Positions 53,672-63,723 are shown, counted from the stretch's first letter. The stretch is DNA of 64,000 bases from an uncultured Ferrovum sp. (GCA_903905585.1 CAIVHB010000059.1:1-64000); one strand, 5' to 3'. A program made the numbers and translations. The notes: a model not told the origin generated them from the letters alone.

Positions 53672-55489
53672 TTACTCAGCGCCACGTGATGCTTTTTTGC
53701 GCTCATGCTCAAGCAAGAAACGTTTACGAATACGAATGGTCTTGGGTGTAATTTCAACCAACTCATCTTCAGCAATAAACTCAATGGCTGACTCTAGGGT
53801 CATGGCAATGGGCGGTGTCAAAGCAATCGCCTCATCCTTTCCTGATGCACGCACGTTGGTGAGCTGTTTAGTTTTAACTGGGTTCACCACGAGATCGTTA
53901 TCGCGAGTATGAATACCAATCACCATGCCTTCGTATACACGATCACCCGGTGAAACAAACATCCGGCCACGATCCTGAAGCTTCCAGAGCGAATAGGCAA
54001 CGGCCTCTCCGGTCTCAGCAGAAATCAACACACCGTTATGGCGGCTTGCGAGCTCAGGGCGCAGGGGGGCATAGTCATCAAACACATGGCTCATCAACCC
54101 AGTACCACGGGTCATGGTTAAGAACTCAGATTGAAATCCAATCAACCCACGCGCGGGAATGCGGTAATCCAAACGCACACGGCCGCGACTATCCGACACC
54201 ATGTCTTGCAGGTCACCACGGCGCTCACCCAGCGCTTGCATGACAGTACCTTGATGATCTTCTTCAACATCGACAGTGAGCATTTCAATCGGCTCACATT
54301 TCTCGCCATTGATTTCGCGAAGCAATACGCGAGGACGTGATACGGCGAGTTCAAAGCCTTCTCGACGCATGTTTTCAAGCAAAATTGTTAAATGCAATTC
54401 ACCACGCCCGGAAACCAAGAATACATCGGTATCGTCGGTGTCTTCAACACGCATCGCTACGTTACTGAGCAATTCTTTAGTTAAACGCTCGCGCACCTGG
54501 CGGCTGGTCACAAACTTACCTTCCTGTCCGGCGAAGGGTGAGGTATTGACCTGGAAGTTCATGGTTAAAGTAGGCTCATCGACCGTCATCAAAGGCAAAC
54601 CTTCAGGGGTATCGACTGCGGTAACGGTCACGCCAATGCCTAAGTCTTCAATACCCGTAATGGCAATAATATCGCCGGCTTCTGCGGTCTCAAACGGCAC
54701 ACGCTCAAGACCACGGAAACCCAAGACCTGATTGACTTTGGCGCGCTTAGGTGTGCCATCAGGGCCCGATACCACCATGACTTCTTGGTTAGGACGAATA
54801 CGACCACGACGTACACGGCCGATACCAATTCGCCCAACAAAGGTTGAATAATCTAGCGAGGTAATCTGCAACTGCAAAGGCCCTTCGGGATCACCTGCAC
54901 GATTAGGGACATAATCTAGAACAGTTTGGAACAGCGCCCGCATATTGTCGGGGCGCTCGGTGGGGTCCAAGCTGGCATAACCTTGGAGTGCCGAGGCATA
55001 CACCACGGGGAAATCGAGCTGCTCGTCGGTTGCGCCTAGCTTGTCAAACAAATCGAAGGTTTGGTTTACCACCCAATCCGGGCGCGCACCCGGTCGGTCA
55101 ATTTTATTCACAACCACGATAGGCTTAAGTCCTAAGGACAAGGCTTTCTTGGTCACGAATCGGGTCTGAGGCATGGGGCCTTCCACTGCATCTACCAGCA
55201 AAACCACACCATCTACCATCGACAAGACCCGCTCGACTTCGCCACCAAAGTCGGCGTGTCCTGGGGTATCTACAATATTGATATGCGTGCCTTCAAACTG
55301 CACCGCGCAGTTTTTAGCCAAAATGGTAATGCCGCGCTCTTTTTCAAGATCATTGCTATCCATCACGCGTTCCACCACCTGCTGATGGGCAGCAAAAGTG
55401 CCAGATTGTTGTAATAGCTTGTCTACCAACGTAGTTTTACCGTGGTCAACGTGGGCGATGATAGCGATGTTGCGAAGGGCGCGAGCCAT
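53672..55489 (-). CDS. typA: ribosome-associated GTPase TypA/BipA
   Basis: Translational GTPase of 605 residues involved in 50S assembly and stress response. The start is the ATG at 55489 ([10 protein letters not shown]); the frame extends further upstream but that part is not in the family. G1 is AHVDHGKTT (12-20), switch [11 protein letters not shown]3 [13 protein letters not shown]4 [11 protein letters not shown]. It ends with the TypA-specific C-terminal domain ([40 protein letters not shown]). All motifs are intact. Confidence 0.97.
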   Translation of the reverse strand: MARALRNIAIIAHVDHGKTTLVDKLLQQSGTFAAHQQVVERVMDSNDLEKERGITILAKNCAVQFEGTHINIVDTPGHADFGGEVERVLSMVDGVVLLVDAVEGPMPQTRFVTKKALSLGLKPIVVVNKIDRPGARPDWVVNQTFDLFDKLGATDEQLDFPVVYASALQGYASLDPTERPDNMRALFQTVLDYVPNRAGDPEGPLQLQITSLDYSTFVGRIGIGRVRRGRIRPNQEVMVVSGPDGTPKRAKVNQVLGFRGLERVPFETAEAGDIIAITGIEDLGIGVTVTAVDTPEGLPLMTVDEPTLTMNFQVNTSPFAGQEGKFVTSRQVRERLTKELLSNVAMRVEDTDDTDVFLVSGRGELHLTILLENMRREGFELAVSRPRVLLREINGEKCEPIEMLTVDVEEDHQGTVMQALGERRGDLQDMVSDSRGRVRLDYRIPARGLIGFQSEFLTMTRGTGLMSHVFDDYAPLRPELASRHNGVLISAETGEAVAYSLWKLQDRGRMFVSPGDRVYEGMVIGIHTRDNDLVVNPVKTKQLTNVRASGKDEAIALTPPIAMTLESAIEFIAEDELVEITPKTIRIRKRFLLEHERKKASRGAE

Positions 55490-55639
55490 GTGAAGTATCC
55501 ATTTAGAGTCAACCCAGTAGTTTAACACGCTTGCTGCACTGCACCGATGACAAGAAAAAAGCAATTTCGTCATATTTCTGCGCTTGCCAGCAGCGTCTTG
55601 CTCAGTTCATAGTGGTGGGAATTTCATATGGCCTTCTGA

Positions 55640-56578
55640 ATGCAGTTACTCGCTCTAAAAATTGATGCAGATACCTTACGCGGAACAAAAGAAGGGGTTC
55701 CGCGCCTTGTCGAAATACTGAAGCAGTATGGCGCTGGGGCTACCTTTCTTTTCAGCTTAGGCCCCGATCACACTGGCCGGGCACTCAAACGCGTATTTCG
55801 CCCAGGTTTCCTCAAAAAGGTATCGAGAACATCGGTTCTTGAACACTACGGCCTGAAAACCCTTTTATACGGCACCCTTTTGCCTGGCCCTGATATAGGC
55901 CGTATGGCTGCAAAGGAGATGCAAGACACGGCTGCAGCAGGGTTTGAAGTAGGCATTCATTGCTGGGATCACATCCGTTGGCAAGATGGTGTAAGTAAAG
56001 CCAATCAGGAATGGACAGTCTCTGAAATGAATCAGGCCAAACAACGCTTTCAAGAAGTGTTTGGAAAACAGGCTCGCACCCATGGCGCAGCCGGTTGGCA
56101 GATGAATGCTCAAGCCTTGAGACATCTTGATGACCTTAAAATGGATTTCGCCTCCGATTGCCGGGGCAGCCATCCCTTCCTGCCTGTTGTGAAGGGTGAG
56201 TTGTTTACCTGCCCTCAATTTCCCACCACGTTGCCCACATTAGATGAATTGATTGGGGTGAATGACATCACTACAGACAATGTGGCCGATCATCTACTGG
56301 GCCTCACCCGTCAAAAATTAAATCAAAGCCAAGTGTTCACCTTGCATGCTGAGCTTGAAGGCCTGAAATTCTTGCCGCAATTTGAGGCCTTGCTCAAAGG
56401 CTGGATCCATCAAGGCTGGAAACTGGTTTCTTTAGGTGAACTTGCCGAATCCGTTCGCGACGAACAACTCCCTCGCCATCAGTTCATACAAGGATCCATT
56501 GCAGGAAGATCAGGTACCTTAAGTTTGCAAGGGCCTGAATTTCCACCCAAGTATTCCTCATCGCTACTTACTTTCTAG
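55640..56578 (+). CDS. arnD: ArnD-like polysaccharide deacetylase
   Basis: NodB-fold deformylase of 312 residues. In the lipid A pathway ArnD removes the formyl group from undecaprenyl-phosphate-formamido-arabinose. The sequence LALKIDADTLRGTKEGVPRL, FSLGPDHTGRALKRVFRPGF, GIHCWDHIRWQD and GAAGWQMNAQALRHL closely follow enterobacterial ArnD, including the NodB Asp and His metal ligands. The rest of the arn cluster is absent here, so the precise substrate may differ. No good ribosome site precedes the ATG. Confidence 0.88.
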   Translation: MQLLALKIDADTLRGTKEGVPRLVEILKQYGAGATFLFSLGPDHTGRALKRVFRPGFLKKVSRTSVLEHYGLKTLLYGTLLPGPDIGRMAAKEMQDTAAAGFEVGIHCWDHIRWQDGVSKANQEWTVSEMNQAKQRFQEVFGKQARTHGAAGWQMNAQALRHLDDLKMDFASDCRGSHPFLPVVKGELFTCPQFPTTLPTLDELIGVNDITTDNVADHLLGLTRQKLNQSQVFTLHAELEGLKFLPQFEALLKGWIHQGWKLVSLGELAESVRDEQLPRHQFIQGSIAGRSGTLSLQGPEFPPKYSSSLLTF

Positions 56579-56588
56579 GATTTGTGCT

Positions 56589-57050
56589 ATGCCCGCTATC
56601 GACCAAGTCATTGAAGAATTCGAACTCGCCACCACCAGCGAGAAGCTATTTAAGCCCTCTGAGTTAAGAGGAAAACACATTGTTGTGTATTTCTACCCCA
56701 AAGATGACACCCCGGGTTGTACTGACGAGGGTCTGCAATTTACGGAGTTATTTGATGCCTTTACAGCGGCAAACTGCCTGATATTTGGCCTCTCTCGAGA
56801 CACCGTGAAATCACATGAGCGCTTTAAAGCAAAAATGAATTTTCCATTTGAATTGATCAGTGATCCAGAAGAGCTTGCATGTGGATTATTTGGAGTCATG
56901 AAGCAAAAAAACATGTATGGCAAGCAAGTGCGCGGGATTGAACGCAGTACATTCGTGATCGATGCACAAGGTGTACTTCGCCAAGAGTGGCGAGGGGTAA
57001 AGGTTCCCGGTCACGCCCAAGCGGTATTGGACTTCATCAAAACACTTTAA
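56589..57050 (+). CDS. bcp: Bcp/PrxQ-type peroxiredoxin
   Basis: Cytosolic thioredoxin-dependent thiol peroxidase of 153 residues. The peroxidatic site is FYPKDDTPGCTDEG with Cys44 and the upstream Thr. No Cys occurs five residues later, so the resolving Cys of the classical atypical 2-Cys form is missing; it may work as a 1-Cys type or use another Cys (AANC, LACG). It begins 10 bases after arnD and is followed by the phoH gene. Confidence 0.95.
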   Translation: MPAIDQVIEEFELATTSEKLFKPSELRGKHIVVYFYPKDDTPGCTDEGLQFTELFDAFTAANCLIFGLSRDTVKSHERFKAKMNFPFELISDPEELACGLFGVMKQKNMYGKQVRGIERSTFVIDAQGVLRQEWRGVKVPGHAQAVLDFIKTL

Positions 57051-57085
57051 ACAACTTAAAAACAACCCTCTCCTTTGGAGTCTTC

Positions 57086-58486
57086 ATGACGCGTAAAGCC
57101 ACTTCCAGCAACAAATTGTTTGTGCTCGATACCAATGTCTTGATGCATGATCCAACAAGCTTGTTCCAGTTTGAGGAACACGACGTATATGTCCCTATGG
57201 TGGTGCTAGAGGAACTAGATAACAACAAGAAGGGAATGACTGAAGTCGCCCGTAATGCGCGCCAAGTCAGCCGATTCCTCGATGAGCTTGTGCGTCAGCC
57301 TGATGCCGACATGGCCTCAGGTTTGCCCTTAGGCTTAACCGGACAACGTCAAGCCACTGGAAACCTATATCTTCAAACCGAAACCTTGGTACTTGAGCAA
57401 ACGGCCGCCCTGGCTGGGATGAAAGCCGACAACCAGATTTTAGGCGTGGCGTTGGCACTTCAGCGCCGCAGCGCTAAGCGTCCTGTCATTCTGGTCACCA
57501 AAGATATCAATATGCGCATCAAAGCGCATGCCCTAGGCATTTTGGCAGAAGACTACACCACTGATAAAGTTTTAGAAGATAGTGATTTGCTCTACACCGG
57601 TTCGCGCGAACTCAGCCCAGATTTTTGGGACTTGCACGGTGGCAATATAGAGTCTTGGCAGGAACAGGGACGCACTTTATACCGCATTGAAGGCCCACTG
57701 TGCTCTCAACTCTTGGTGAATGAGTTTGTATGGCAAGAGGGCGATCGCCCTTTCTTTGCTCAGGTTCGGTCTCGTGATGGCAAAACCGCCGTTTTGCAAA
57801 CACTGAAAGACTATGGGTCACAGCGAAATAACACTTGGGGCATTGTGGCGGCCAACCGCGAGCAAAACTTTGCGCTCAATTTATTAATGGACCCTGAGCT
57901 CGATTTCGTGACGCTATTGGGCCAAGCAGGAACAGGTAAGACCTTGCTCACACTCGCAGCCGGTTTAATGCAGACTTTGGAATACAAGATCTATAACGAA
58001 ATCATCATGACCCGTGTCACGGTTCCCGTAGGTGAAGATATTGGTTTCCTTCCTGGAACAGAAGAAGAAAAAATGACCCCATGGATGGGTGCATTAGAAG
58101 ACAACCTAGATGTACTGAATCGCTCAGACGATGAGGCCGGTGATTGGGGGCGAGCTGCCACGCGTGATTTGATTCGCAGCAGAATCAAAATTAAGAGTTT
58201 GAATTTTATGCGCGGAAGAACCTTCCTCAATAAATATCTGATTATTGATGAGGCACAAAACCTGACGCCTAAGCAAATGAAAACCCTAATTACACGCGCC
58301 GGCCCCGGAACCAAAGTGGTTTGTTTAGGCAATATTGCGCAGATCGATACCCCTTATCTGACAGAAGGCAGTTCAGGGTTGACCTACGTCGTAGATCGCT
58401 TCAAAGACTGGAGCCACAGCGGTCATATTACGCTGCAACGCGGCGAACGCTCTCGCTTGGCCGAGCACGCTTCTGAGGTGTTGTAG
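57086..58486 (+). CDS. phoH: PhoH family protein with N-terminal PIN domain
   Basis: A PhoH2-type protein of 466 residues: an N-terminal PIN RNase domain (VLDTNVLMHDP near 13-23 and VVLEELDNNKKGMTEVARNA, with the acidic residues of PIN sites) joined to a PhoH ATPase/RNA helicase domain. The ATPase core shows LLGQAGTGKTLLTLAAG, a Walker B YLIIDEAQNLTPKQM and LGNIAQIDTPYL. I choose the ATG at 57086 with TTTGGAG upstream. Its 3' end overlaps the convergent dehalogenase gene by 59 bases. Confidence 0.93.
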   Translation: MTRKATSSNKLFVLDTNVLMHDPTSLFQFEEHDVYVPMVVLEELDNNKKGMTEVARNARQVSRFLDELVRQPDADMASGLPLGLTGQRQATGNLYLQTETLVLEQTAALAGMKADNQILGVALALQRRSAKRPVILVTKDINMRIKAHALGILAEDYTTDKVLEDSDLLYTGSRELSPDFWDLHGGNIESWQEQGRTLYRIEGPLCSQLLVNEFVWQEGDRPFFAQVRSRDGKTAVLQTLKDYGSQRNNTWGIVAANREQNFALNLLMDPELDFVTLLGQAGTGKTLLTLAAGLMQTLEYKIYNEIIMTRVTVPVGEDIGFLPGTEEEKMTPWMGALEDNLDVLNRSDDEAGDWGRAATRDLIRSRIKIKSLNFMRGRTFLNKYLIIDEAQNLTPKQMKTLITRAGPGTKVVCLGNIAQIDTPYLTEGSSGLTYVVDRFKDWSHSGHITLQRGERSRLAEHASEVL

Positions 58487-59369
58487 CCGCCGCCTCTAAG
58501 AAAAACTCGGTTAAGGCATCACTGGTACTCTGCGGCTGTTCTTCAGGTAAGAAATGGCCGCAGGGTAATCCAGCTCCATGAAGATAAAGAGCAAACTCCT
58601 GCCATTCCTGCATTACATCATAATGCTGACCTACAAAACCCAGCTCACCCCATAAGACCAAGGTAGGCATGCTGAGTTTTTTGCTGCTTTCGCGGTCATG
58701 CTGAAGATCAATTCCCGCCGCAGCGCGATAATCGTCACACGTTGCACGAATACATTCTGGTTGACTAAAGCTGCGCAAATACTCTGCCACAACATGCGGC
58801 GCGAAGGCTCGCTTGGTGCGCGACCAAGCCGCCAAGCGCCCTTTCAACCAACGCTCGGGATCTTCACTAATCATGCGTTCAGGCAAAGGATGCGGCTGGG
58901 ATAGAAAAAACCAGTGAAAATAACGCATGGCGGTTTCTTGATCCACTTTCTCAAAAACTACTCGAGTGGGAACGATATCCAGCAAAGCTAATCGACTGAC
59001 GCGATCAGCATGATCTAATGCCATACGGTGAGCTACGCGAGCGCCACGATCGTGCCCAGCCACCATAAATTGCTTAAACCCTAGTGCCTGCATGACCTCT
59101 ACCTGATCCTGAGCCATTGCGCGCTTAGCGTAGTTCTGCGATTGATGGCCACTCGAAGGACGACTGCTATCGCCATATCCCCTCAAGTCTGTAAGAACAA
59201 CCGTAAAGTCTCTGGCCAATACTGGCGCAACGCGATGCCACATGGCATGTGTTTGAGGATAGCCATGCAAGAGTAAAAGAGGCGGACCATCACCGGCCAC
59301 CCGCGCAAAAATTTCTGCACCGCTGGTTTTAATTCGAGCACTAGCAAAATCAGGAAAGAGAGTGGGCAT
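58428..59369 (-). CDS. alpha/beta hydrolase of the fluoroacetate dehalogenase type
   Basis: A 313-residue hydrolase closely following haloacetate dehalogenases (FAcD). Residues matching the characterised Rhodopseudomonas enzyme with a steady offset of three are all present: nucleophile Asp107 and carboxylate-binding Arg108 and Arg111 (GHDRGARVAHRM), Asp131 (LLDIVPTR), halide-pocket His152 and Trp153 (YFHWFFL), Tyr214 (CDDYRAAAGID) and catalytic His272 (PCGHFLPEEQ). The oxyanion region is LHGYPQTHAMWH. It would hydrolyse C-F or C-Cl bonds of small acids in the cytosol. Defluorination itself is an inference from the residues. The gene converges with phoH with 59 bp overlap. Confidence 0.88.
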   Translation of the reverse strand: MPTLFPDFASARIKTSGAEIFARVAGDGPPLLLLHGYPQTHAMWHRVAPVLARDFTVVLTDLRGYGDSSRPSSGHQSQNYAKRAMAQDQVEVMQALGFKQFMVAGHDRGARVAHRMALDHADRVSRLALLDIVPTRVVFEKVDQETAMRYFHWFFLSQPHPLPERMISEDPERWLKGRLAAWSRTKRAFAPHVVAEYLRSFSQPECIRATCDDYRAAAGIDLQHDRESSKKLSMPTLVLWGELGFVGQHYDVMQEWQEFALYLHGAGLPCGHFLPEEQPQSTSDALTEFFLEAAATTPQKRARPSESVRRVAA

Positions 59370-59462
59370 GAATCGCTAAATAAAGATGAATAAACAGAGC
59401 GTTTATATATTAGCGACATCTGAAGTGCCCGATGATCAGGTTTTTCATGTTATAACGCGAGG

Positions 59463-60785
59463 ATGACTGATGATCAAAAAGGGATGTCGCTGGGGTTTTA
59501 TACAATCCTACTCGCGCAATTCCTCTCGGCCCTCGCTGACAACGCGTTACTGTTTGCGGCTATTGCACTTCTAAGCGAACTGCAGGCGCCGCCTGAGTTC
59601 ACGCCTATCTTGCAACAGTTTTTTGTTGTCTCCTATATCGTGCTCGCTCCATTCGTGGGCGCATTTTCTGATGCAATACCCAAAGGGCAAGTCATGCTGA
59701 TTAGCAACGGCATCAAACTGCTAGGCTGTTTAGCCATGTTTGGGGGTATGCATCCCATGTATGCCTATGCCATTGTGGGATTAGGGGCAGCAGCCTACTC
59801 ACCCGCCAAATATGGAATCCTCACCGAGTACCTGCCCCCTTCTAAACTGGTATTGGCCAACAGTTGGATGGAAGGTCTGACCGTTTTATCCATCATTCTA
59901 GGTGCAGTCATCGGTGGAAAGCTTTTAAGCCCAGATAATCCCTTTGTCACTGAGTTTCGATCACAGATATTTCAGACCACCCATCTGCAGCTATCCCCCG
60001 CTTATTTTTCTTTGCTGATCCTCATCCTGCTTTATTTGATTGCAGCCTTGGTGAACGTATACATTCCCAAAGTGGTTCGAGATACGGTACATCAACGTCG
60101 CCAGCCTTGGGCGTTACTGCTGGATTTCTTTACTTGCTTGATCAATTTATGGAAAGACCCTCTAGGCAAAGTATCACTGGCAGTGACCACGCTATTTTGG
60201 GGGGTAGGCGCCTCTATCCGTCTCATCGTCCTGGTTTGGGCGAGTCAAAACCTGAATCTGAGTTTAGAGTCCGCTACACAAATGACCGCTTGGTCAGCGA
60301 TTGGTATCGCCATTGGAGCGATCTTCGCTGCGCGTATGGTGAAATTAGAACGCTCACTCAAGGTTCTGCCAGTGGGGATCGCCATGGGTGCGATTATTTT
60401 TGCGATGTTGTTTATTCATGACACGTATTCCGCGATTGTGCTTTTGGTTCTAGCAGGCGCAGCAAGTGGTTTCTTTGTGGTGCCGATGAATGCGTTGCTG
60501 CAACATCGCGGGCATTTGTTGATGGGCGCAGGCCATAGCATTGCCGTTCAAAACTTCAATGAAAACCTCAGTATTTTGATCATGCTTGGGGCCTATGCAG
60601 GAATATTGCGCGCACAAAATCCCATTCATTCCGTGCTTCAATCGGCAGGTCTTGCGCATCTCATCGGCCGCCCGTTCAGCCCCCCCGAAGCAGCACTTTG
60701 GGTGTCAGTGATTCTGCTTGCTGGTTTTATCAGTGGCTTGATGGCCTTTCTTTGGCGGCGCTATCGCGATACGCCTTACGCCTGA
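59463..60785 (+). CDS. lplT: lysophospholipid transporter LplT
   Basis: Inner-membrane major facilitator of 440 residues with about 12 helices. It flips lysophospholipids inward for reacylation. Family segments include FYTILLAQFLSALADNALLF, YAIVGLGAAAYSPAKYGILT, LVLANSWMEGLTVLSIILGA and VVPMNALLQHRGHLLMGAGH with FNENLSILIMLGAYA. It diverges from the dehalogenase gene. The partner acyltransferase (aas) is not fused or adjacent. Confidence 0.95.
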   Translation: MTDDQKGMSLGFYTILLAQFLSALADNALLFAAIALLSELQAPPEFTPILQQFFVVSYIVLAPFVGAFSDAIPKGQVMLISNGIKLLGCLAMFGGMHPMYAYAIVGLGAAAYSPAKYGILTEYLPPSKLVLANSWMEGLTVLSIILGAVIGGKLLSPDNPFVTEFRSQIFQTTHLQLSPAYFSLLILILLYLIAALVNVYIPKVVRDTVHQRRQPWALLLDFFTCLINLWKDPLGKVSLAVTTLFWGVGASIRLIVLVWASQNLNLSLESATQMTAWSAIGIAIGAIFAARMVKLERSLKVLPVGIAMGAIIFAMLFIHDTYSAIVLLVLAGAASGFFVVPMNALLQHRGHLLMGAGHSIAVQNFNENLSILIMLGAYAGILRAQNPIHSVLQSAGLAHLIGRPFSPPEAALWVSVILLAGFISGLMAFLWRRYRDTPYA

Positions 60786-61510
60786 TCTAGCGTCTTTTTG
60801 GCAAGACATAGATCGGCCCAAGCCTTGGCTTTTTCAGGTAAGTTCCGCAGCAAATAGGCCGGATGAAAAGTCACAACCACAGGAATATTTCTATAAGCAT
60901 GGACTTTATTTCTAAGACTGCCTAAGTTGGTCTCTGAATTCAACAAAGAATGGGCTGCAACGCGACCCAGCGCCACGATTATTTTAGGTTGCAATAAAGC
61001 AATTTGACGCTCCAGAAAAGGCATGCACGCATGGCACTCGGTGATCTCTGGAGTGCGCTGATCAGGTGGACGGCATTTGATCACATTGGTGATGTACACC
61101 TCTTTTTGCCGTGACAAGTTGAGAGAAGACAGCATGCTGTCAAGCAAAATACCCGCTGCTCCCTGAAAGGGTTCGCCCTGTTGATCTTCTTCTGAACCCG
61201 GTGCTTCACCCACGAATAACCAGCGTGCAGGGTGGTCGCCCCTCCCCGGCACCGATTGTTTTCTTCCCTGATTAAGAACACAGGCAGAACAGGCCTCAAC
61301 TGCAGCGGGAAGTTGCTCCCAAGCCAGATGCGCAATCTTAGCCAGGCTTTCTGCAGATCGCGTTGCAGGGCGGGCAAGCTTATCAGTCAAAGACACAGCC
61401 ACGAATTGCTGAGTAGGCGATGCATCGGGTTTATCCGATTCAGAACACTCTGTCAGATAGGGTGGCGCAATGCCAAGCTCACGCCAAGCGCGATCAGACA
61501 GCTTCATCAT
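60776..61510 (-). CDS. uracil-DNA glycosylase, family 4
   Basis: DNA repair enzyme removing uracil, 244 residues. The N-terminal region (about 80 residues) is variable. The catalytic core has CSACVLNQGRKQSVPGRGDH, the GEAPGSEEDQQGEPFQGAAG active-site motif, TNVIKCRPPDQRTPEITECH and FHPAYLLRN with the second motif. Four cysteines (Cys in CSAC, KCR and ECHAC) fit the [4Fe-4S] cluster of family 4. It overlaps rimI by 4 bases, and its 3' end overlaps lplT by 10 bases. Confidence 0.94.
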   Translation of the reverse strand: MMKLSDRAWRELGIAPPYLTECSESDKPDASPTQQFVAVSLTDKLARPATRSAESLAKIAHLAWEQLPAAVEACSACVLNQGRKQSVPGRGDHPARWLFVGEAPGSEEDQQGEPFQGAAGILLDSMLSSLNLSRQKEVYITNVIKCRPPDQRTPEITECHACMPFLERQIALLQPKIIVALGRVAAHSLLNSETNLGSLRNKVHAYRNIPVVVTFHPAYLLRNLPEKAKAWADLCLAKKTLDQA

Positions 61511-61983
61511 GGAAGTACACGCCTTAAAATCAACGCATCCTCTCTGCCGTTTTCTGCAGGGTAATACTGCTTACGAATTCCAATCGATTTGAATCCATGC
61601 TTCTCATAGAGTGCAAGTCCAACGGTATTGCTCGGGCGGACTTCTAATAACATTGATTTTCCATGAAGAGCGGTAGCAGCTAAGCGCATGCTCACCCGCA
61701 GCATTTCTGTTCCCCATCCTTGCCCTTGAAAATGGGACGCCACGGTGAGATTGAGCAGATGAACTTCATCCAAAACGGGCATCAAAATACTGTAGGCAAT
61801 CAGCATATTGCCTTGTTTAAGTGCTGGAAATAAATGGCCTGCCGCTAAGGAGTCACGCAAATTTCCGGGCGTCCAGGGGAAGGCATACGCCTGCTCTTCA
61901 ATTTGAGAGACCTGATCGAGGTCAGGGAGCTCAATCAAACATTCATCAACCAAAATGGCCGATTTTAATTCTTGGCCCATCAT
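61507..61983 (-). CDS. rimI: ribosomal protein S18-alanine N-acetyltransferase
   Basis: GNAT-fold acetyltransferase of 158 residues acting on the N-terminal Ala of S18. The acetyl-CoA loop is VASHFQGQGWGTEML; also seen are LLEVRPSNTVGLALYEKHGF and KQYYPAENGREDALIL, which match RimI. It overlaps tsaB and udg by ATGA, forming the common betaproteobacterial tsaB-rimI-udg unit. The N-terminal 20 residues are longer than in E. coli RimI. Confidence 0.95.
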   Translation of the reverse strand: MMGQELKSAILVDECLIELPDLDQVSQIEEQAYAFPWTPGNLRDSLAAGHLFPALKQGNMLIAYSILMPVLDEVHLLNLTVASHFQGQGWGTEMLRVSMRLAATALHGKSMLLEVRPSNTVGLALYEKHGFKSIGIRKQYYPAENGREDALILRRVLP

Positions 61984-62702
61984 GCTTTGGCTCTTTCAGC
62001 AGAGGTTAGAGCAACTTTATTACGCACATAAAAAGGCTGGGCCTCTTCAGGAGGCACCCCTCCATTTTGTTGAAATCGATAGGATGCAAGCTGAGCAAGC
62101 GGAACAGCATCGGGAACTTGCATGCACGCATCCACCCATCTCACGCGGGCGTCTAAGCGGCCTAAGAGTGCATCAGAATGCAAGACGAAACCATCCCCAA
62201 TTCCCCAATAATCAAACTCTTCATCTATCGATAAAGCCTCAGGGCGGAATAAATGGGGGCCACTGATCACTCGCCAATCTTGGCCTTCTTCGATCAGTTC
62301 TGCGGAATAGATTTCACCCATGCGTGCATCCATCACCGTGAGGACTCTCAGCGGCTCGGGGGGGTTGAGCAACTGCGAACACAGATGCCTACGCATCCCT
62401 TCTGCAAGGATATCCATCGTGCCGACAGCAAGGACAGGAAGCCCTGCTCCAAAGGCCAAACCCTGCGCTACGCCACAGGCTACTCTCAGGCCAGTAAAAG
62501 CACCTGGCCCTGCGCCAAAAGCAATGACATCGAGTGCCTGCAAGGCGATATCGGCTTCCTTCAGCAATGCCGAAATCATAGGCAACATACTTTCAGAATT
62601 GCGTTGCTGTGCCCCGTCATTAAAAAGACTGCGCACTTCTCCGTTCATCCATAGCGCAGTTGAACATCGCTCGGTAGCGCATTCTAAAGCCAATACCTTC
62701 AT
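61980..62702 (-). CDS. tsaB: tRNA threonylcarbamoyladenosine biosynthesis protein TsaB
   Basis: Non-catalytic partner of TsaD in making t6A in tRNAs, 240 residues from ATG 62702. It begins KVLALECATERCSTALWMNG and shows NSESMLPMISALLKEADIAL, DVIAFGAGPGAFTGLRVACG and VAQGLAFGAGLPVLAVGTMD, the conserved TsaB core. The frame is open upstream, but the upstream gene ends one base before the ATG (TGACATG), which supports this start. Confidence 0.95.
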   Translation of the reverse strand: MKVLALECATERCSTALWMNGEVRSLFNDGAQQRNSESMLPMISALLKEADIALQALDVIAFGAGPGAFTGLRVACGVAQGLAFGAGLPVLAVGTMDILAEGMRRHLCSQLLNPPEPLRVLTVMDARMGEIYSAELIEEGQDWRVISGPHLFRPEALSIDEEFDYWGIGDGFVLHSDALLGRLDARVRWVDACMQVPDAVPLAQLASYRFQQNGGVPPEEAQPFYVRNKVALTSAERAKA

Positions 62703-62703
62703 G

Positions 62704-63723
62704 TCACTGCCCAAGCTGATGGCATTGTCCGCTTCCTCGATCTTCAAATTCGCTATCCTGCGTGCCTAGAAAACGCCAGTCATAGCTGTCTTTGCGAAGT
62801 TGCAATTCCAAGATACCAAAGCTTTTCCCATTTCGAATCACGCTATTCGCCTTCACCTCAACCGGCTCTCGAAGTGTTGCACCCCCCGTACCCACCACAA
62901 TTTCTCTCGTACCCATTTCAAGTTCTTCTGCAAAGGCATTCATGGGTGCAAAACGCTCGTAATCATGATCATGTCCATTCAAAACCAAATCTGCACCTGC
63001 TTGCACCAGCATCTGCCAGGCAGGATCTATCCATGCATTATTCCCATGCTCTCCACTACTAAATCTGGGATGGTGCCAGAAAGCCAATAAACAACCGGGA
63101 GGCCGCTGGGCCAAATCTTGTTGAAGCCATTTAAGTTGAGGCGATCCTTCACTCATCGCTAGGTTGCTATTCAATGCAACGATGTGCCAACCGGCAAAAT
63201 TTACGCTGTACCAACCTTTTCCGGCCTGACCCGCCCGATCACCAAAATATTGAAAATAAGCACTCGCATTCTTCTCGTGATATTCATGATTTCCGGGTAC
63301 CGGCAAGCTACGCTTTTTTAAAGGACCATAAGCGGGGTCATAGCATTCACTAAAATCAACGGCACGGCCATCCGGATAGGCAATATCCCCAGCCAGTAGT
63401 ATGATTCCCGGGCGTTCTTCCAGTAACTCCGCCGTAGCAAATACCGAAGGCTGAGGTCGATGATCTGCGCCACATTGACCAATATCTGCGGTGATTAAAA
63501 GTTTAGGAGGCATCCCCTCTTTGACAAGATCGGCCACCCATTTTTCTGGACCTTTTTGGCCTGCATTGTCATTTTCAATGAATACACTGCGAACAGATTG
63601 CCCTGCCTCACGCATTGTTTGACCAAGATCATTCACGTAACGCGTAGAGCTTGCGCAGCCCAACACCCCCCCAAAGGTCAGAAATGCCAGACAAGGCAAT
63701 AGGATGAAACGATGCATGGACAT
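62704..63723 (-). CDS. metallophosphoesterase lipoprotein
   Basis: Calcineurin-like phosphoesterase of 339 residues with a signal peptide and lipobox (LTFGGVLGC), so predicted lipid-anchored in the envelope. Metal-binding motifs are ITADIGQCG (about 76-84), LLAGDIAYPDG, PVPGNHEYHEKN, LLAFWHHPRFSSG and LNGHDHDYERFAPMN. This pattern resembles purple acid phosphatase-like enzymes. A Tyr purple-site residue may be in AYPD. The substrate is unknown. It ends one base before tsaB and its 5' end diverges from the response regulator gene. Confidence 0.87.
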   Translation of the reverse strand: MSMHRFILLPCLAFLTFGGVLGCASSTRYVNDLGQTMREAGQSVRSVFIENDNAGQKGPEKWVADLVKEGMPPKLLITADIGQCGADHRPQPSVFATAELLEERPGIILLAGDIAYPDGRAVDFSECYDPAYGPLKKRSLPVPGNHEYHEKNASAYFQYFGDRAGQAGKGWYSVNFAGWHIVALNSNLAMSEGSPQLKWLQQDLAQRPPGCLLAFWHHPRFSSGEHGNNAWIDPAWQMLVQAGADLVLNGHDHDYERFAPMNAFAEELEMGTREIVVGTGGATLREPVEVKANSVIRNGKSFGILELQLRKDSYDWRFLGTQDSEFEDRGSGQCHQLGQ

